The position numbers and the translations under genes are program-made. A stretch of 64,000 nucleotides of DNA from contig NZ_FCNX02000003.1 of assembly GCF_001544835.2 (NCBI RefSeq), positions 186,001 through 250,000 of the forward strand, given 5' to 3'. Positions 1 through 8,822 of this stretch are shown piece after piece. The DNA comes from Caballeronia fortuita. GTDB lineage: Bacteria; Pseudomonadota; Gammaproteobacteria; Burkholderiales; Burkholderiaceae. The notes beneath the pieces were generated by a model. That model saw only the letters and a program-made list of their open reading frames with translations, had not been told where the DNA came from and made no database searches. Numbering within the stretch: the stretch's first letter is position 1; each line of letters begins with the position of its first letter.

Positions 1-2336
1 TTCCGAAGGTGCTGCGTCGCGTGGCGGGCTATAACCTCGATCTCTTCGATTGCCAGAGTCCGCTCGCCTTCACCGCCGACGGCGAGCCGAACCTCGCGAA
101 TCTCCTCGTCGGATCGGAGGGCACGCTCGCCTTCAGCCGGCAACTCACGCTGAAGCTCGCGCCGCTGCCCGCGCACAAGACGCTCGGCGTCGTCAACTTT
201 CCGAGCTTCTACGACGCGATGGACATGACGCAGCACATCGTGAAGCTCGGTCCGGTCGCGGTCGAACTCGTCGATCGCACGATGATCGATCTGGCGATGT
301 CGAATCCCGCGTTTCGTCCTGTCATCGAAAAGGCCTTGGTGGGCGAGCCGGAAGCGATTCTGCTCGTCGAATTCGCGGGCGCGCAGCGTGACACGCAAGT
401 GACCAAGCTCGCGCAACTCGTCGAGCTGATGGGCGATCTCGGCTTGCCAGGCTCGGTCGTGCAGATGCCCGATGCGGGTCCGCAAAAGGCGCTATGGGAA
501 GTGCGCAAGGCCGGCCTCAACATCATGATGAGCATGAAGGGCGACGGCAAACCGGTGTCTTTCATCGAGGATTGCGCGGTGCCGCTCGAACATCTTGCGC
601 AATACACGAGCCGCCTCACCGATGTGTTTCGCAAGCATGGAACGGAAGGCACGTGGTACGCGCATGCGAGCGTCGGCACGCTGCATGTCAGGCCGATTCT
701 CGACATGCGCCGCGACGGGGCCATCAAGATGCGTGCGATCGCTGAAGAGGCCGCGGCGATGGTGCGTGAATACAAGGGCGCATTTTCGGGTGAGCACGGC
801 GACGGTCTGTGCCGTGGCGAATGGGTCGCGTGGCAATACGGGCCGCGCATCAACGAAGCGTTCCGCGACATCAAGCAACGCTTCGATCCGGACAACCGGA
901 TGAGTCCGGATCGCATCGTCGCACCGCCGAAGATGGACGATGCGCGCAACTTCCGCTTCGCGCCTTCTTATCGCGAAAGCGCGTTGACGCCGCGTCTCGA
1001 CTGGTCTGCATGGAACGTGACGCGCGACCCGCTGACAGGCGAGCAGGGCATGCCGGGATCGGGCGGCGATCTGTCGGGCGGCCTCGCGAAAGCGGTCGAG
1101 ATGTGCAACAACAACGGCCATTGCCGCAAGTTCGATGCAGGCACGATGTGTCCGAGCTATCGCATCACGAAGGACGAGCAGCATGTCACGCGCGGACGTG
1201 CGAACACGTTGCGGCTTGCACTGTCGGGACAACTGGGCGATGACGGCCTCGCGAGCCGTGACGTGAAGGACGTGCTCGATCTGTGCGTGTCGTGCAAGGG
1301 CTGCAAGCGCGATTGCCCGACGGGCGTCGACATGGCGCGCTTCAAGATCGAGGCGCGTGCCGCATGGACGTCGCGTCATGGCGTGCGCCTGCGAGAGCGT
1401 CTGATCGCGTTTCTGCCGCGCTATGCGCCGTATGCGAGCCGCATGCCTGCGCTAGCGAATGCATTGGACGTCAAGATGCCAGGCGTCGCGCGCTGGCTCA
1501 AGACGAAGCTCGGGCTTGCACCGCAGAGAGCGTTTCCACACTTCAGGAAGCCATTTCTCGCGAGCGCTTCAGCGAGGACCGTTGCATCGGCGACCAACGA
1601 GGTCCTGCTCTTCGTCGATACGTTCAACAACTACATGGAGCCGGACAACGCGCGCGCCGCAAGACGCGTGCTCGAAGCGGCGGGCTACACGGTGCATTTG
1701 AACGTGAACGCAAACGAGCGGCCGCTATGTTGCGGGCGCACGTTCCTTTCGGCGGGTCTCGTCGATGAAGCGAAAGCCGAAGCGCGCCGCGCGCTCGATG
1801 CGCTCATGCCTTATGTCGAACGCGACGTGGCGGTCGTCGGTCTCGAACCTTCGTGTCTGCTTTCGTTGCGCGATGAATTCCTCGGCTATGGCTATGGCGA
1901 TGCCGCGCGCAAGCTGTCGCAAGCATCTTTTCTATTCGAAGAGTTTCTCGTGCGTGAAGAAGCGGAGGGTCGATTGCGTCTGAAGCTCAAAGCGCTCGAT
2001 CAAACCAAGGCTTTGCTGCACGGGCATTGTCATCAGAAGGCGTTCGATGCCGTGCGTCCCATCGAAAAAGTGCTCGGCTGGATTCCGGGACTCGATGTGA
2101 AGACGATCGAAACATCGTGCTGCGGCATGGCGGGCAGCTTCGGTTACGAGGCGGAACATTACGACGCTTCGAAGGCGATGGCCGAGATGTCGTTGCTGCC
2201 GGCCGTGCGTGCGGCGCGTGACGCGCTGATCGTCGCGGATGGCACGAGCTGCCGTCATCAGATCGCCGATGGCGCGCAACGAGAGGCGCTGCATGTCGCG
2301 CGCGTGCTCGAGATGGCGCTCGATATGGAAGCGTGA
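1..2336 (+). CDS. FAD-linked oxidase / Fe-S oxidoreductase, YdiJ-like (5' partial)
   Basis: This is the C-terminal part, about 775 residues, of a large two-domain flavoprotein; the reading frame is open at the window edge, so the FAD-binding N-terminus lies outside. The visible part holds the FAD-oxidase C-terminal domain with the GEHGDG motif near base 795. Two ferredoxin-like cysteine clusters follow: CNNNGHC around 1102-1122, and CVSCKGCKRDC around 1284-1316. Two CCG-type cysteine domains come next, CCGRTF near 1732 and SCCGMAG near 2118. This order matches the family of E. coli YdiJ and related D-2-hydroxyacid dehydrogenases, which pass electrons from a D-hydroxyacid through FAD and Fe-S to a carrier. 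The co-directional permease and CoA-enzyme genes suggest a role in organic acid catabolism. The substrate cannot be read from the sequence. Confidence 0.85.
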   Translation, partial: PKVLRRVAGYNLDLFDCQSPLAFTADGEPNLANLLVGSEGTLAFSRQLTLKLAPLPAHKTLGVVNFPSFYDAMDMTQHIVKLGPVAVELVDRTMIDLAMSNPAFRPVIEKALVGEPEAILLVEFAGAQRDTQVTKLAQLVELMGDLGLPGSVVQMPDAGPQKALWEVRKAGLNIMMSMKGDGKPVSFIEDCAVPLEHLAQYTSRLTDVFRKHGTEGTWYAHASVGTLHVRPILDMRRDGAIKMRAIAEEAAAMVREYKGAFSGEHGDGLCRGEWVAWQYGPRINEAFRDIKQRFDPDNRMSPDRIVAPPKMDDARNFRFAPSYRESALTPRLDWSAWNVTRDPLTGEQGMPGSGGDLSGGLAKAVEMCNNNGHCRKFDAGTMCPSYRITKDEQHVTRGRANTLRLALSGQLGDDGLASRDVKDVLDLCVSCKGCKRDCPTGVDMARFKIEARAAWTSRHGVRLRERLIAFLPRYAPYASRMPALANALDVKMPGVARWLKTKLGLAPQRAFPHFRKPFLASASARTVASATNEVLLFVDTFNNYMEPDNARAARRVLEAAGYTVHLNVNANERPLCCGRTFLSAGLVDEAKAEARRALDALMPYVERDVAVVGLEPSCLLSLRDEFLGYGYGDAARKLSQASFLFEEFLVREEAEGRLRLKLKALDQTKALLHGHCHQKAFDAVRPIEKVLGWIPGLDVKTIETSCCGMAGSFGYEAEHYDASKAMAEMSLLPAVRAARDALIVADGTSCRHQIADGAQREALHVARVLEMALDMEA

Positions 2337-2599
2337 TTACAGCGAGACGAGAGTTTCATTCACCGAAGCAAAACAGCGGATAACAACGAGCCGCGATCAG
2401 GAGACGAGCGATGACATCACCGCGCAAACCAGGCATTCGCAGGCTGCGCCGCCGAACGCAATAGGCTCGATTCGAGCCGCAGTCCCCATTCGACCTATCC
2501 CCCTTAGACGTACCCCAAGCGAAGTTCCGCATGTCGTTACATGAGGCGTCTTTCGATAGCGGAAGACGTTCATGCACGCACGCGGCCATCAAGGAGACG

Positions 2600-3889
2600 A
2601 TGATGTTCCGTCGAGCCACGACGCGCGTTCTGTTGCTGCTATGCGCGATGTATTTCATCACCTATATCGATCGGGTCAATGTCAGTACCGCCGCCGCGCA
2701 ATTCGGCGCGGAACTCGGTCTTTCGCACACGCAGGTGGGTTTCGTGTTTTCTGCATTCGCGTATCCCTATCTCGTGTTCCAGATCATCGGCGGATGGGTG
2801 GGCGATCGTTTTGGACCGCGCCGCACGCTGACCCTGTGCGCGATCATCTGGGCGGGCGCTACGGTGTTGACGGGTCTTGCGGGCGGTTTCGTGTCGTTGA
2901 TCGTGGCGCGCGTGCTGCTCGGCCTCGGCGAAGGCGCGACCTTTCCGACCGCGACGCGTGCGATGTCGAACTGGATGCCAGCGGACCAACGCGGTTTTGC
3001 ACAAGGCATAACGCATGCAGCATCACGTATCGGCAATGCCGTAGCGCCGCCGCTCATCGTCTGGTTGATGGTCGCGACGAGCTGGCGCGGCGCGTTCATC
3101 ATCACCGGCATCATCAGTTTTGTGTGGGCGCTCGCGTGGGTTTTCTACTTCCGCGACAATCCGCGCGATCATCCGCGCATCACGGAAAGCGAATGCGCGA
3201 CGCTCGCGACGTACTCGGGCGTGAAGCAACGCGCGCCGGTGCCCTGGCGCACGCTGCTCGGCCGCATGGCGCCCGTCACAGCCGTGTACTTCTGCTATGG
3301 CTGGGTGCTGTGGCTCTTTCTCGGCTGGATTCCGCAGTACTTTCTGCATAGCTATCACATGCAGCTCGGCAAGTCGGCACTGTTCGCGTCCGGTGTCTTC
3401 TTCGCGGGTGTGCTCGGCGACTGGCTCGGCGGTTCGCTCACCGATCGCATCCTGAGAAAGAGCGGCAACGTGCGCCTTGCGCGCAACGTGATGGTCGGCG
3501 TGTGCATGTTGCTCACGCTGCTTTCGCTCGCACCGATCATGCTCATCTCCAACATCTCGATCACGCTCGCGGCGGTGTGCCTTTCGGCAGGCTTCTTCTT
3601 CAACGAAATGACGATCGGTCCGATGTGGTCCGTGCCGATGGATATCGCGCCGAAGCATTCTGGCACCGCGGCGGGCATCATGAATTCCGGTTCGGCGCTA
3701 GCCGCGATCATCAGCCCGGTCGTCGGCGGCTGGCTGATCGACCGCACTGGCAACTGGAATTTGCCGTTCACGGTGTCGATGGTGCTGATGGCCGCCGGCA
3801 TCATCCTCTCGTTCACGATGCGCCCGGACCGTGTGCTCGAAACGGAAGAGGAAAAGAAGGACGCAGCGGACGCGCGCAAATTCGTGTGA
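2600..3889 (+). CDS. MFS transporter, anion:cation symporter (ACS) family
   Basis: A 12-helix major facilitator of about 429 residues. The N-terminal helix carries YIDRVNVS, the typical ACS-family motif, and the first cytoplasmic loop has GDRFGPRR, the MFS signature. The family includes glucarate, galactonate, tartrate and phthalate permeases, so an organic anion is the likely cargo. I chose the ATG at 2600 (2603 is also possible) because AAGGAG lies at 2591-2596. An in-frame ATG at 2531 would add 23 non-membrane residues and has no ribosome site. The gene sits between the oxidoreductase and the crotonase and probably imports their substrate. The 263 bp upstream of it hold no obvious hairpin or gene. 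Confidence 0.88.
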   Translation: MMFRRATTRVLLLLCAMYFITYIDRVNVSTAAAQFGAELGLSHTQVGFVFSAFAYPYLVFQIIGGWVGDRFGPRRTLTLCAIIWAGATVLTGLAGGFVSLIVARVLLGLGEGATFPTATRAMSNWMPADQRGFAQGITHAASRIGNAVAPPLIVWLMVATSWRGAFIITGIISFVWALAWVFYFRDNPRDHPRITESECATLATYSGVKQRAPVPWRTLLGRMAPVTAVYFCYGWVLWLFLGWIPQYFLHSYHMQLGKSALFASGVFFAGVLGDWLGGSLTDRILRKSGNVRLARNVMVGVCMLLTLLSLAPIMLISNISITLAAVCLSAGFFFNEMTIGPMWSVPMDIAPKHSGTAAGIMNSGSALAAIISPVVGGWLIDRTGNWNLPFTVSMVLMAAGIILSFTMRPDRVLETEEEKKDAADARKFV

Positions 3890-3982
3890 TCTCGCGAACA
3901 CGGCGGTGCGATGCATTTTGCATGCATTGAACCGCATTGAATTTCGCATACAGCATGCAGCATTCAAAATCAAGGAGGCGAT

Positions 3983-4765
3983 GTGGCGGAACCATCCATC
4001 CTGATCGAGCGCGACGGCGATATCGCGACAGTCGTGATCGACCGGCCCGAGAAGCTCAACGCGATGACGAAGCATTTGTGGCGCTCGCTCGGGGACACCA
4101 TCGAAACGCTTTCCGGCGATGACACGCTGCGCTGCATCGTGCTCCGCGGCGCGGGCGAGAAGGCGTTCTCGCCCGGCAACGATATCGCGGAATTCCGCAC
4201 GGACCGGTCGAATGTCGACGAAGCGCGCGCGTACGGGGCGATCATGCATCGCACTTTGCATGCATTGAACGTGTGCCGGCATCCGATCGTCGCGATGATT
4301 CACGGCATCTGCGTCGGCGGCGGCCTCGAGATCGCGGCAATGTGCGACCTGCGCATCTGCGGCGAATCGAGCCGCTTCGGCGTGCCAATCAGGAATCTCG
4401 GCCTCGTCATGGCGCATGCCGAAATGGAAGGGCTCGTGCGTCTTGCGGGGCCAGCCGCCGCGCTCGAGATTCTTCTCGAAGGACGCATCTTCGATGCGCG
4501 AGAAGCGCTCGCGAAAGGACTTGTCACGCGCATCGTCGCGGATTCAGACGTGACCGCGCACACGTATGAGACGGCACGGTGCATCGCGGACGGCGCGCCG
4601 CTCGTCGCACGCTGGCACAAGCAATTCGTGCGTCGCGTGATGGACCCCGCGCCGCTCACCGAGGCAGAACGCGACGAAGGCTTCGCGTGCTTCGGCACCG
4701 AGGACTTCCGCACCGGCTATCAGGCCTTCCTCGACAAAACCAAGCCGCAATTCAAGGGACGTTGA
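3983..4765 (+). CDS. Enoyl-CoA hydratase/isomerase family protein (crotonase)
   Basis: A 260-residue crotonase-fold protein. The two oxyanion-hole segments are visible: AFSPGNDIAEF, and CVGGGLEIA around residue 110. The usual catalytic-glutamate segment of true hydratases is not conserved (IRNLGLVMAHAEMEG), so the exact reaction is open: hydratase, isomerase, lyase or hydrolase. The start is GTG at 3983, placed by AAGGAGG at 3972-3978; the ATG two bases earlier is out of frame. The stop is one base before the start of the CoA-transferase gene, so the two are almost certainly co-translated and act on the same CoA thioester. Confidence 0.85.
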   Translation: MAEPSILIERDGDIATVVIDRPEKLNAMTKHLWRSLGDTIETLSGDDTLRCIVLRGAGEKAFSPGNDIAEFRTDRSNVDEARAYGAIMHRTLHALNVCRHPIVAMIHGICVGGGLEIAAMCDLRICGESSRFGVPIRNLGLVMAHAEMEGLVRLAGPAAALEILLEGRIFDAREALAKGLVTRIVADSDVTAHTYETARCIADGAPLVARWHKQFVRRVMDPAPLTEAERDEGFACFGTEDFRTGYQAFLDKTKPQFKGR

Positions 4766-4766
4766 C

Positions 4767-6005
4767 ATGGCAGACACGAAACCAACGGCCGCGCCCGGCG
4801 CGGGACCGCTTGCAGGCATGCGCGTGATCGAGCTCGCGCACATCATGTCGGGGCCGATCTGCGGGATGATGCTCGCCGACATGGGCGCCGACGTCATCAA
4901 GGTCGAGAAAATTCCAAACGGCGACGACTGCCGCCGCTTCGCGCCGATCCTCGCGAGCGGCGAGTCCGCATCCTTCATGATCGTGAACCGCAACAAACGC
5001 GGCATCGCGCTCAACCTGAAAGCGGAAGGCGGCAAGGAAGTGCTGCGAAAGATGCTGGCGAGCGCGGATGTCGTCACGGAGAACTATCGGCGCGGCACGA
5101 TGGAAAAGCTCTGCATGGGCTACGAAGCCCTCAAGGCGGTCAACCCCGGCCTCATCTATTGCGCGATATCGGGCTATGGCCGCAGCGGTCCGATGGCCGA
5201 CAAGGGCGGCTTCGATCTCATCGCGCAGGGTTTGAGCGGCCTGATGAGCATGACGGGCGAACCGGGGCAAGCGCCGATCAAGGCCGGCTCGCCCGTCACC
5301 GACATCAACGCCGGCATCCTCGCGGCGCTCGGCATCAGCGCGGCCTACGCGCGCAAGCAAGCGACGGGAATCGGCCAGATGGTCGATACGTCGCTCTTCG
5401 AAGCGGGCCTGCAACAGATGTATTGGGCCTTTGCCAACTACTTCGCGGACGGGACCGTGTTGCCGAAGGCCGGCTCGGCCAATCCGACGAGCGCGCCGTA
5501 TCAGGCGTTTCGCACGCGCGATGGCTGGGTCAACATCGGCGCGGCGAACCAGAGCAACTACGAGCGTCTCGTCGACGTGTTGAACATCGCCGGTCTCGCC
5601 GATGACGAGCGCTTTCGGACCAACGCGGGACGGCTGAAACATCGCGAGGCGCTTGTCGACCTTCTGACGGCGCGTCTTGTCGAACGCACGACCGACGAGT
5701 GGCTCGCCGCATTCGATGCGATCGGCTTGCCGAGCGGCGCTGTGCTCGGCGTGCCCGAAGCGTCGTCGCACGAACAGGCGATCGCGCGCGGGATGATCGT
5801 CGAGACGCAGCATCCGCTTGCGGGCAACATGCGCGGCATCGGCCTGCCGATACACTTTTCCGAAGGATGCACGAAGCAATCGCGTCCTGCGCCGCTCCTC
5901 GGCCAGCACACCGGCGAAGTGCTGAACGAGTACGGCTTCGACGATGCGCGCATTCAGGCGCTCAAGGACGAAGGTGCGATTCTGGAAACGGAAGTGCCGG
6001 CATGA
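4767..6005 (+). CDS. CaiB/BaiF family (class III) CoA-transferase
   Basis: A 412-residue class III CoA-transferase. The N-terminus has the family pattern RVIELAHIMSGPICGMMLAD, with DVIKVEK and NRNKRGIALN following. The catalytic aspartate is expected in GSPVTDINAG near residue 177. These enzymes move CoA between carboxylic acids, for example from succinyl-CoA to the incoming acid. The gene follows the crotonase with one base between them. Together they suggest activation of an organic acid to its CoA ester followed by a crotonase step. Confidence 0.9.
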   Translation: MADTKPTAAPGAGPLAGMRVIELAHIMSGPICGMMLADMGADVIKVEKIPNGDDCRRFAPILASGESASFMIVNRNKRGIALNLKAEGGKEVLRKMLASADVVTENYRRGTMEKLCMGYEALKAVNPGLIYCAISGYGRSGPMADKGGFDLIAQGLSGLMSMTGEPGQAPIKAGSPVTDINAGILAALGISAAYARKQATGIGQMVDTSLFEAGLQQMYWAFANYFADGTVLPKAGSANPTSAPYQAFRTRDGWVNIGAANQSNYERLVDVLNIAGLADDERFRTNAGRLKHREALVDLLTARLVERTTDEWLAAFDAIGLPSGAVLGVPEASSHEQAIARGMIVETQHPLAGNMRGIGLPIHFSEGCTKQSRPAPLLGQHTGEVLNEYGFDDARIQALKDEGAILETEVPA

Positions 6006-6082
6006 ACTGGTCTTATGCATTCATCATGCAAAATGCAGCGCTATGATCAACGTCTGATTCCACATCATCGATACGACTTGCC

Positions 6083-7231
6083 ATGACGCTCGCACCTCCG
6101 CCCGCCGCCCGCGTGGGCGACCCGCTCGCCTCCGTCGCCACGCCTTCGCTCATGCTCGATCTCGACGCCTTCGACGCCAATCTCGCGGCGATGTCGGCGT
6201 TCGCGAATCGCCACGGCGTCGTGTTGCGTCCGCATGCGAAGGCGCACAAATCCAGCAAGATCGCCAGGCGTCAGATCGCAGCGGGCGCGGTCGGCGTGTG
6301 CTGTCAGAAGCTGTCGGAGGCGTATCCGTTCGCGGCGGCGGGCATCGCGAGCATTCACGTCAGCAACGAGTTCGTCGGCGCGGACAAAGTGGAGATGGCC
6401 GTCGAACTCGCATCGCACGTGCGGCTTTCCGTATGCGTGGACGCGTTGCCGCAAGTTCGCGCGCTCGGTGATGCGGCGGCGCGCGCGGGCGTCACGATCG
6501 ACGTACTGCCGGAAATCGATGCGGGGCAACATCGTTGCGGCGTGACGAACGAAGCCGCGTTGCTCGCGCTCGTCGATGGCATCGCGGACCAGAGCGCGCT
6601 GCGCTTCGCGGGCATTCAGGCGTATCACGGCGGCATCCAGCACGTCGCGGACTGGCGTATGCGCCACGACGAAGCGAAGCGCGCCACCGACGTCGCCGCG
6701 CGTTACGTGCGCGCGCTCGATGTACGCGGAGTGCGCTGCGGCATCGTGACGGGCGGCGGCACCGGCACCGTCGAATTCGATGCGGCGAGCGGCGTCTTCA
6801 CCGAGCTTCAACCCGGCTCATATTTGTTCATGGATGGCGACTATGGCGACATCGGCTGGGACGGCGAGTTGCGCTGGCGTCATAGCCTGTTCGTACTCTC
6901 GACGATCATGAGCGCGACGCGGCCCGGCATGGCCGTATGCGATGTCGGTCTCAAAGGGCTCGCCGTCGATTCAGGCTTGCCGCGCAGCGCGCATTGGCTC
7001 GACGCGAGCACGATGCCTGCGTTGACGTATGTCTCCGCGAACGACGAGCACGGCATGTTGCAAGCGCAGGGCGACATGCAAAGCGACTTCGCGGACCTCG
7101 TCGGCATGCGTCTCATGTTGCCGCCGGGCCATTGCGATCCCACCGTGAATCTCTACGACGAATACGTGTGCTATCGAGGCGAACGCGTGAGCGACATATG
7201 GCCGATCGATGCACGCGGTCTCTCACGTTAA
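6083..7231 (+). CDS. DSD1-family PLP enzyme (D-threonine aldolase / D-hydroxyaspartate aldolase-like)
   Basis: A 382-residue fold-type III PLP enzyme. It has an alanine racemase-like N-terminal barrel with RPHAKAHKS at residues 49-57; Lys53 is the likely Schiff-base lysine by comparison with the family. A C-terminal metal site reads PPGHCDPTVN. The His-x-Asp arrangement there is closer to metal-dependent D-threonine or 3-hydroxy-D-aspartate aldolases than to D-serine dehydratases, which usually carry His-x-Cys. I infer retro-aldol cleavage of a D-3-hydroxyamino acid, giving glycine or glyoxylate plus an aldehyde. The gene follows the CoA genes after 77 bp that contain a GCAT-rich repeat. It ends overlapping the stop codon of the convergent gene. 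Confidence 0.82.
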   Translation: MTLAPPPAARVGDPLASVATPSLMLDLDAFDANLAAMSAFANRHGVVLRPHAKAHKSSKIARRQIAAGAVGVCCQKLSEAYPFAAAGIASIHVSNEFVGADKVEMAVELASHVRLSVCVDALPQVRALGDAAARAGVTIDVLPEIDAGQHRCGVTNEAALLALVDGIADQSALRFAGIQAYHGGIQHVADWRMRHDEAKRATDVAARYVRALDVRGVRCGIVTGGGTGTVEFDAASGVFTELQPGSYLFMDGDYGDIGWDGELRWRHSLFVLSTIMSATRPGMAVCDVGLKGLAVDSGLPRSAHWLDASTMPALTYVSANDEHGMLQAQGDMQSDFADLVGMRLMLPPGHCDPTVNLYDEYVCYRGERVSDIWPIDARGLSR

Positions 7232-8277
7232 GCCTGAGACTCCTTCGGCGGGTAGATGGTGACCATCAAGGCTTCGAGATCCGCGACGATCAGCCCGACG
7301 ACGAACTGCGCCACTTCCTGCGCGCCGTGCGCCGCCTCCTGCATCGCGAGCGCGCGCTTGAGCGTTTCTACAGAGGCGCGTGCGCGCGCGACCTTCGCAT
7401 CATCCTGATGATTCGACGCAAGGACGCTCGCGAGCGTCTCGAACAATGCCTGCAATTCGCGGCCCGTCGTGCCGAGCCGCGCCGCGCACGTTTCGCGATC
7501 GAGACATGACACCGCTTTCGCAAGAAAGAGCGCATCGCTGTGCAGACGCCGCAGAAACGGCGCGGCTTTGTCGATGGCATCCGCGCGATGATTCTGCACG
7601 AGCACGATGATGTGCTCGCGCTCCGCTTCCTTCAGTGCATCGTCGAAGGCTTTCTGCGCGTCGGTGCTTTGCGTCTCGAGGCGCGTCGCGCGCGCGTCGT
7701 CGATTTCGCCCGACAGATACAGCCCGATCAACTGACCGAGACTCTTCAAGGTATCCGCGACACTGCGATGTGCCGACGTCAGCGCGCGGTTCGGCCATAA
7801 CGCTGACGCGACGAACGACGACGCCGCGCCGATCAATATCTCCAGCACGCGATGCATCGGCCGCTCGAAAGGCGAGCCCGGTCCCGACGGAATCAACACG
7901 ACGATCACGAGCGTCACGCATGCGAGCCGGAATGCGGGCCGCTTGGCGCTCAACGCGGCGAGCGGTACAAGCGCGACGGAGAAGACCGCAAGCGGCGGCG
8001 CGCCGCGCTCCATAACGAAGATACCGAGCACGCCCACCACGGCGCCGATGAATGCGCCGATGATCTGATCGCGCGCGATATCGACGGCTTGCGTGAGGCT
8101 CGGCTGCGTCACGATGACGAGAGTCGTGATGAGCGCCCAATAACCTTCGGGCAGCGCGGCGAGTCGCGCGGCGGCGTAGCTGATCGCGCAACTCATCAGC
8201 GTGCGCAAAAGGCGTCTTGCTTCGGGCGCGCCGAAGAAGGCGCGGACTTGTCGTCGAGTGCGGGTGATCGCGGTCAT
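7228..8277 (-). CDS. FUSC-family aromatic acid exporter-like membrane protein
   Basis: About 349 residues. The N-terminal half holds the FUSC/aromatic-acid-exporter membrane domain (helices around residues 20-160, including WALITTLVIVTQPS). A soluble helical C-terminal domain follows. Full-length FusC/AaeB proteins have two membrane halves; this is the short form with one. The start is set at the ATG at 8277, where the membrane domain begins. An in-frame ATG at 8415 would add 46 basic, non-conserved residues. The last bases overlap the stop codon of the convergent PLP enzyme gene by 4 bp. Confidence 0.78.
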   Translation of the reverse strand: MTAITRTRRQVRAFFGAPEARRLLRTLMSCAISYAAARLAALPEGYWALITTLVIVTQPSLTQAVDIARDQIIGAFIGAVVGVLGIFVMERGAPPLAVFSVALVPLAALSAKRPAFRLACVTLVIVVLIPSGPGSPFERPMHRVLEILIGAASSFVASALWPNRALTSAHRSVADTLKSLGQLIGLYLSGEIDDARATRLETQSTDAQKAFDDALKEAEREHIIVLVQNHRADAIDKAAPFLRRLHSDALFLAKAVSCLDRETCAARLGTTGRELQALFETLASVLASNHQDDAKVARARASVETLKRALAMQEAAHGAQEVAQFVVGLIVADLEALMVTIYPPKESQA

Positions 8278-8489
8278 GCGGTCTCGCTCGATGATGAAAC
8301 GAAGAGGGAAGAGAAGACGCAACGCATGCGTGCGCCGGTGCTGCATTATGCCAATGCGCACGGAGCGAGCGGGAAGAAGCGTGTGGCGGGGGAAGAGGAA
8401 CGAGGCGGCACACATGCCCTTGCTGTGGACACGCGGCCGCCTCTGTGTCGCTGCGAGCGGAAGTCTGGACGAAACGTCAGGGTATATCG

Positions 8490-8717
8490 TCAGGTGAGTA
8501 TTGGCACTGCTTCGATCAGCGCGAGCCCGAGTAGCGCCCCGATGGCTGCGCCGATGAGCTTCGGATGCCAGCCATCCAGATGCAGTGCCGTAAGCAGCGC
8601 GCCGAACAGGATGACGCCGAGCAAAGCGAAAACCACGACAAGATAGCCGATTTCGAGATCGTTATTGATAAGCACGACGCTGGGCTCCCGCCGGTTCGAA
8701 CCGGCCGATTTGCGCAT
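8490..8717 (-). CDS. Small two-helix membrane protein, unknown function
   Basis: A 75-residue protein with two hydrophobic helices, at about residues 22-45 (LEIGYLVVVFALLGVILFGA) and 53-72 (LIGAAIGALLGLALIEAVPI). I do not recognise a family. The coding frame is supported by composition and by glycine-rich helix packing motifs. About 55 bp upstream of the start (8773-8785) lies a short dyad, GTCAC-GTT-GTGAC, that could be an operator. Confidence 0.55.
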   Translation of the reverse strand: MRKSAGSNRREPSVVLINNDLEIGYLVVVFALLGVILFGALLTALHLDGWHPKLIGAAIGALLGLALIEAVPILT

Positions 8718-8822
8718 TGCGCCGCGTTGCGGCCTCGGATCGAACCCGCCCCGCGCGACACTTCAAGTATATGTCACGTTGTGACGTAATCAAGACGGGC
8801 AATCGATGTATGCATGGCGACC

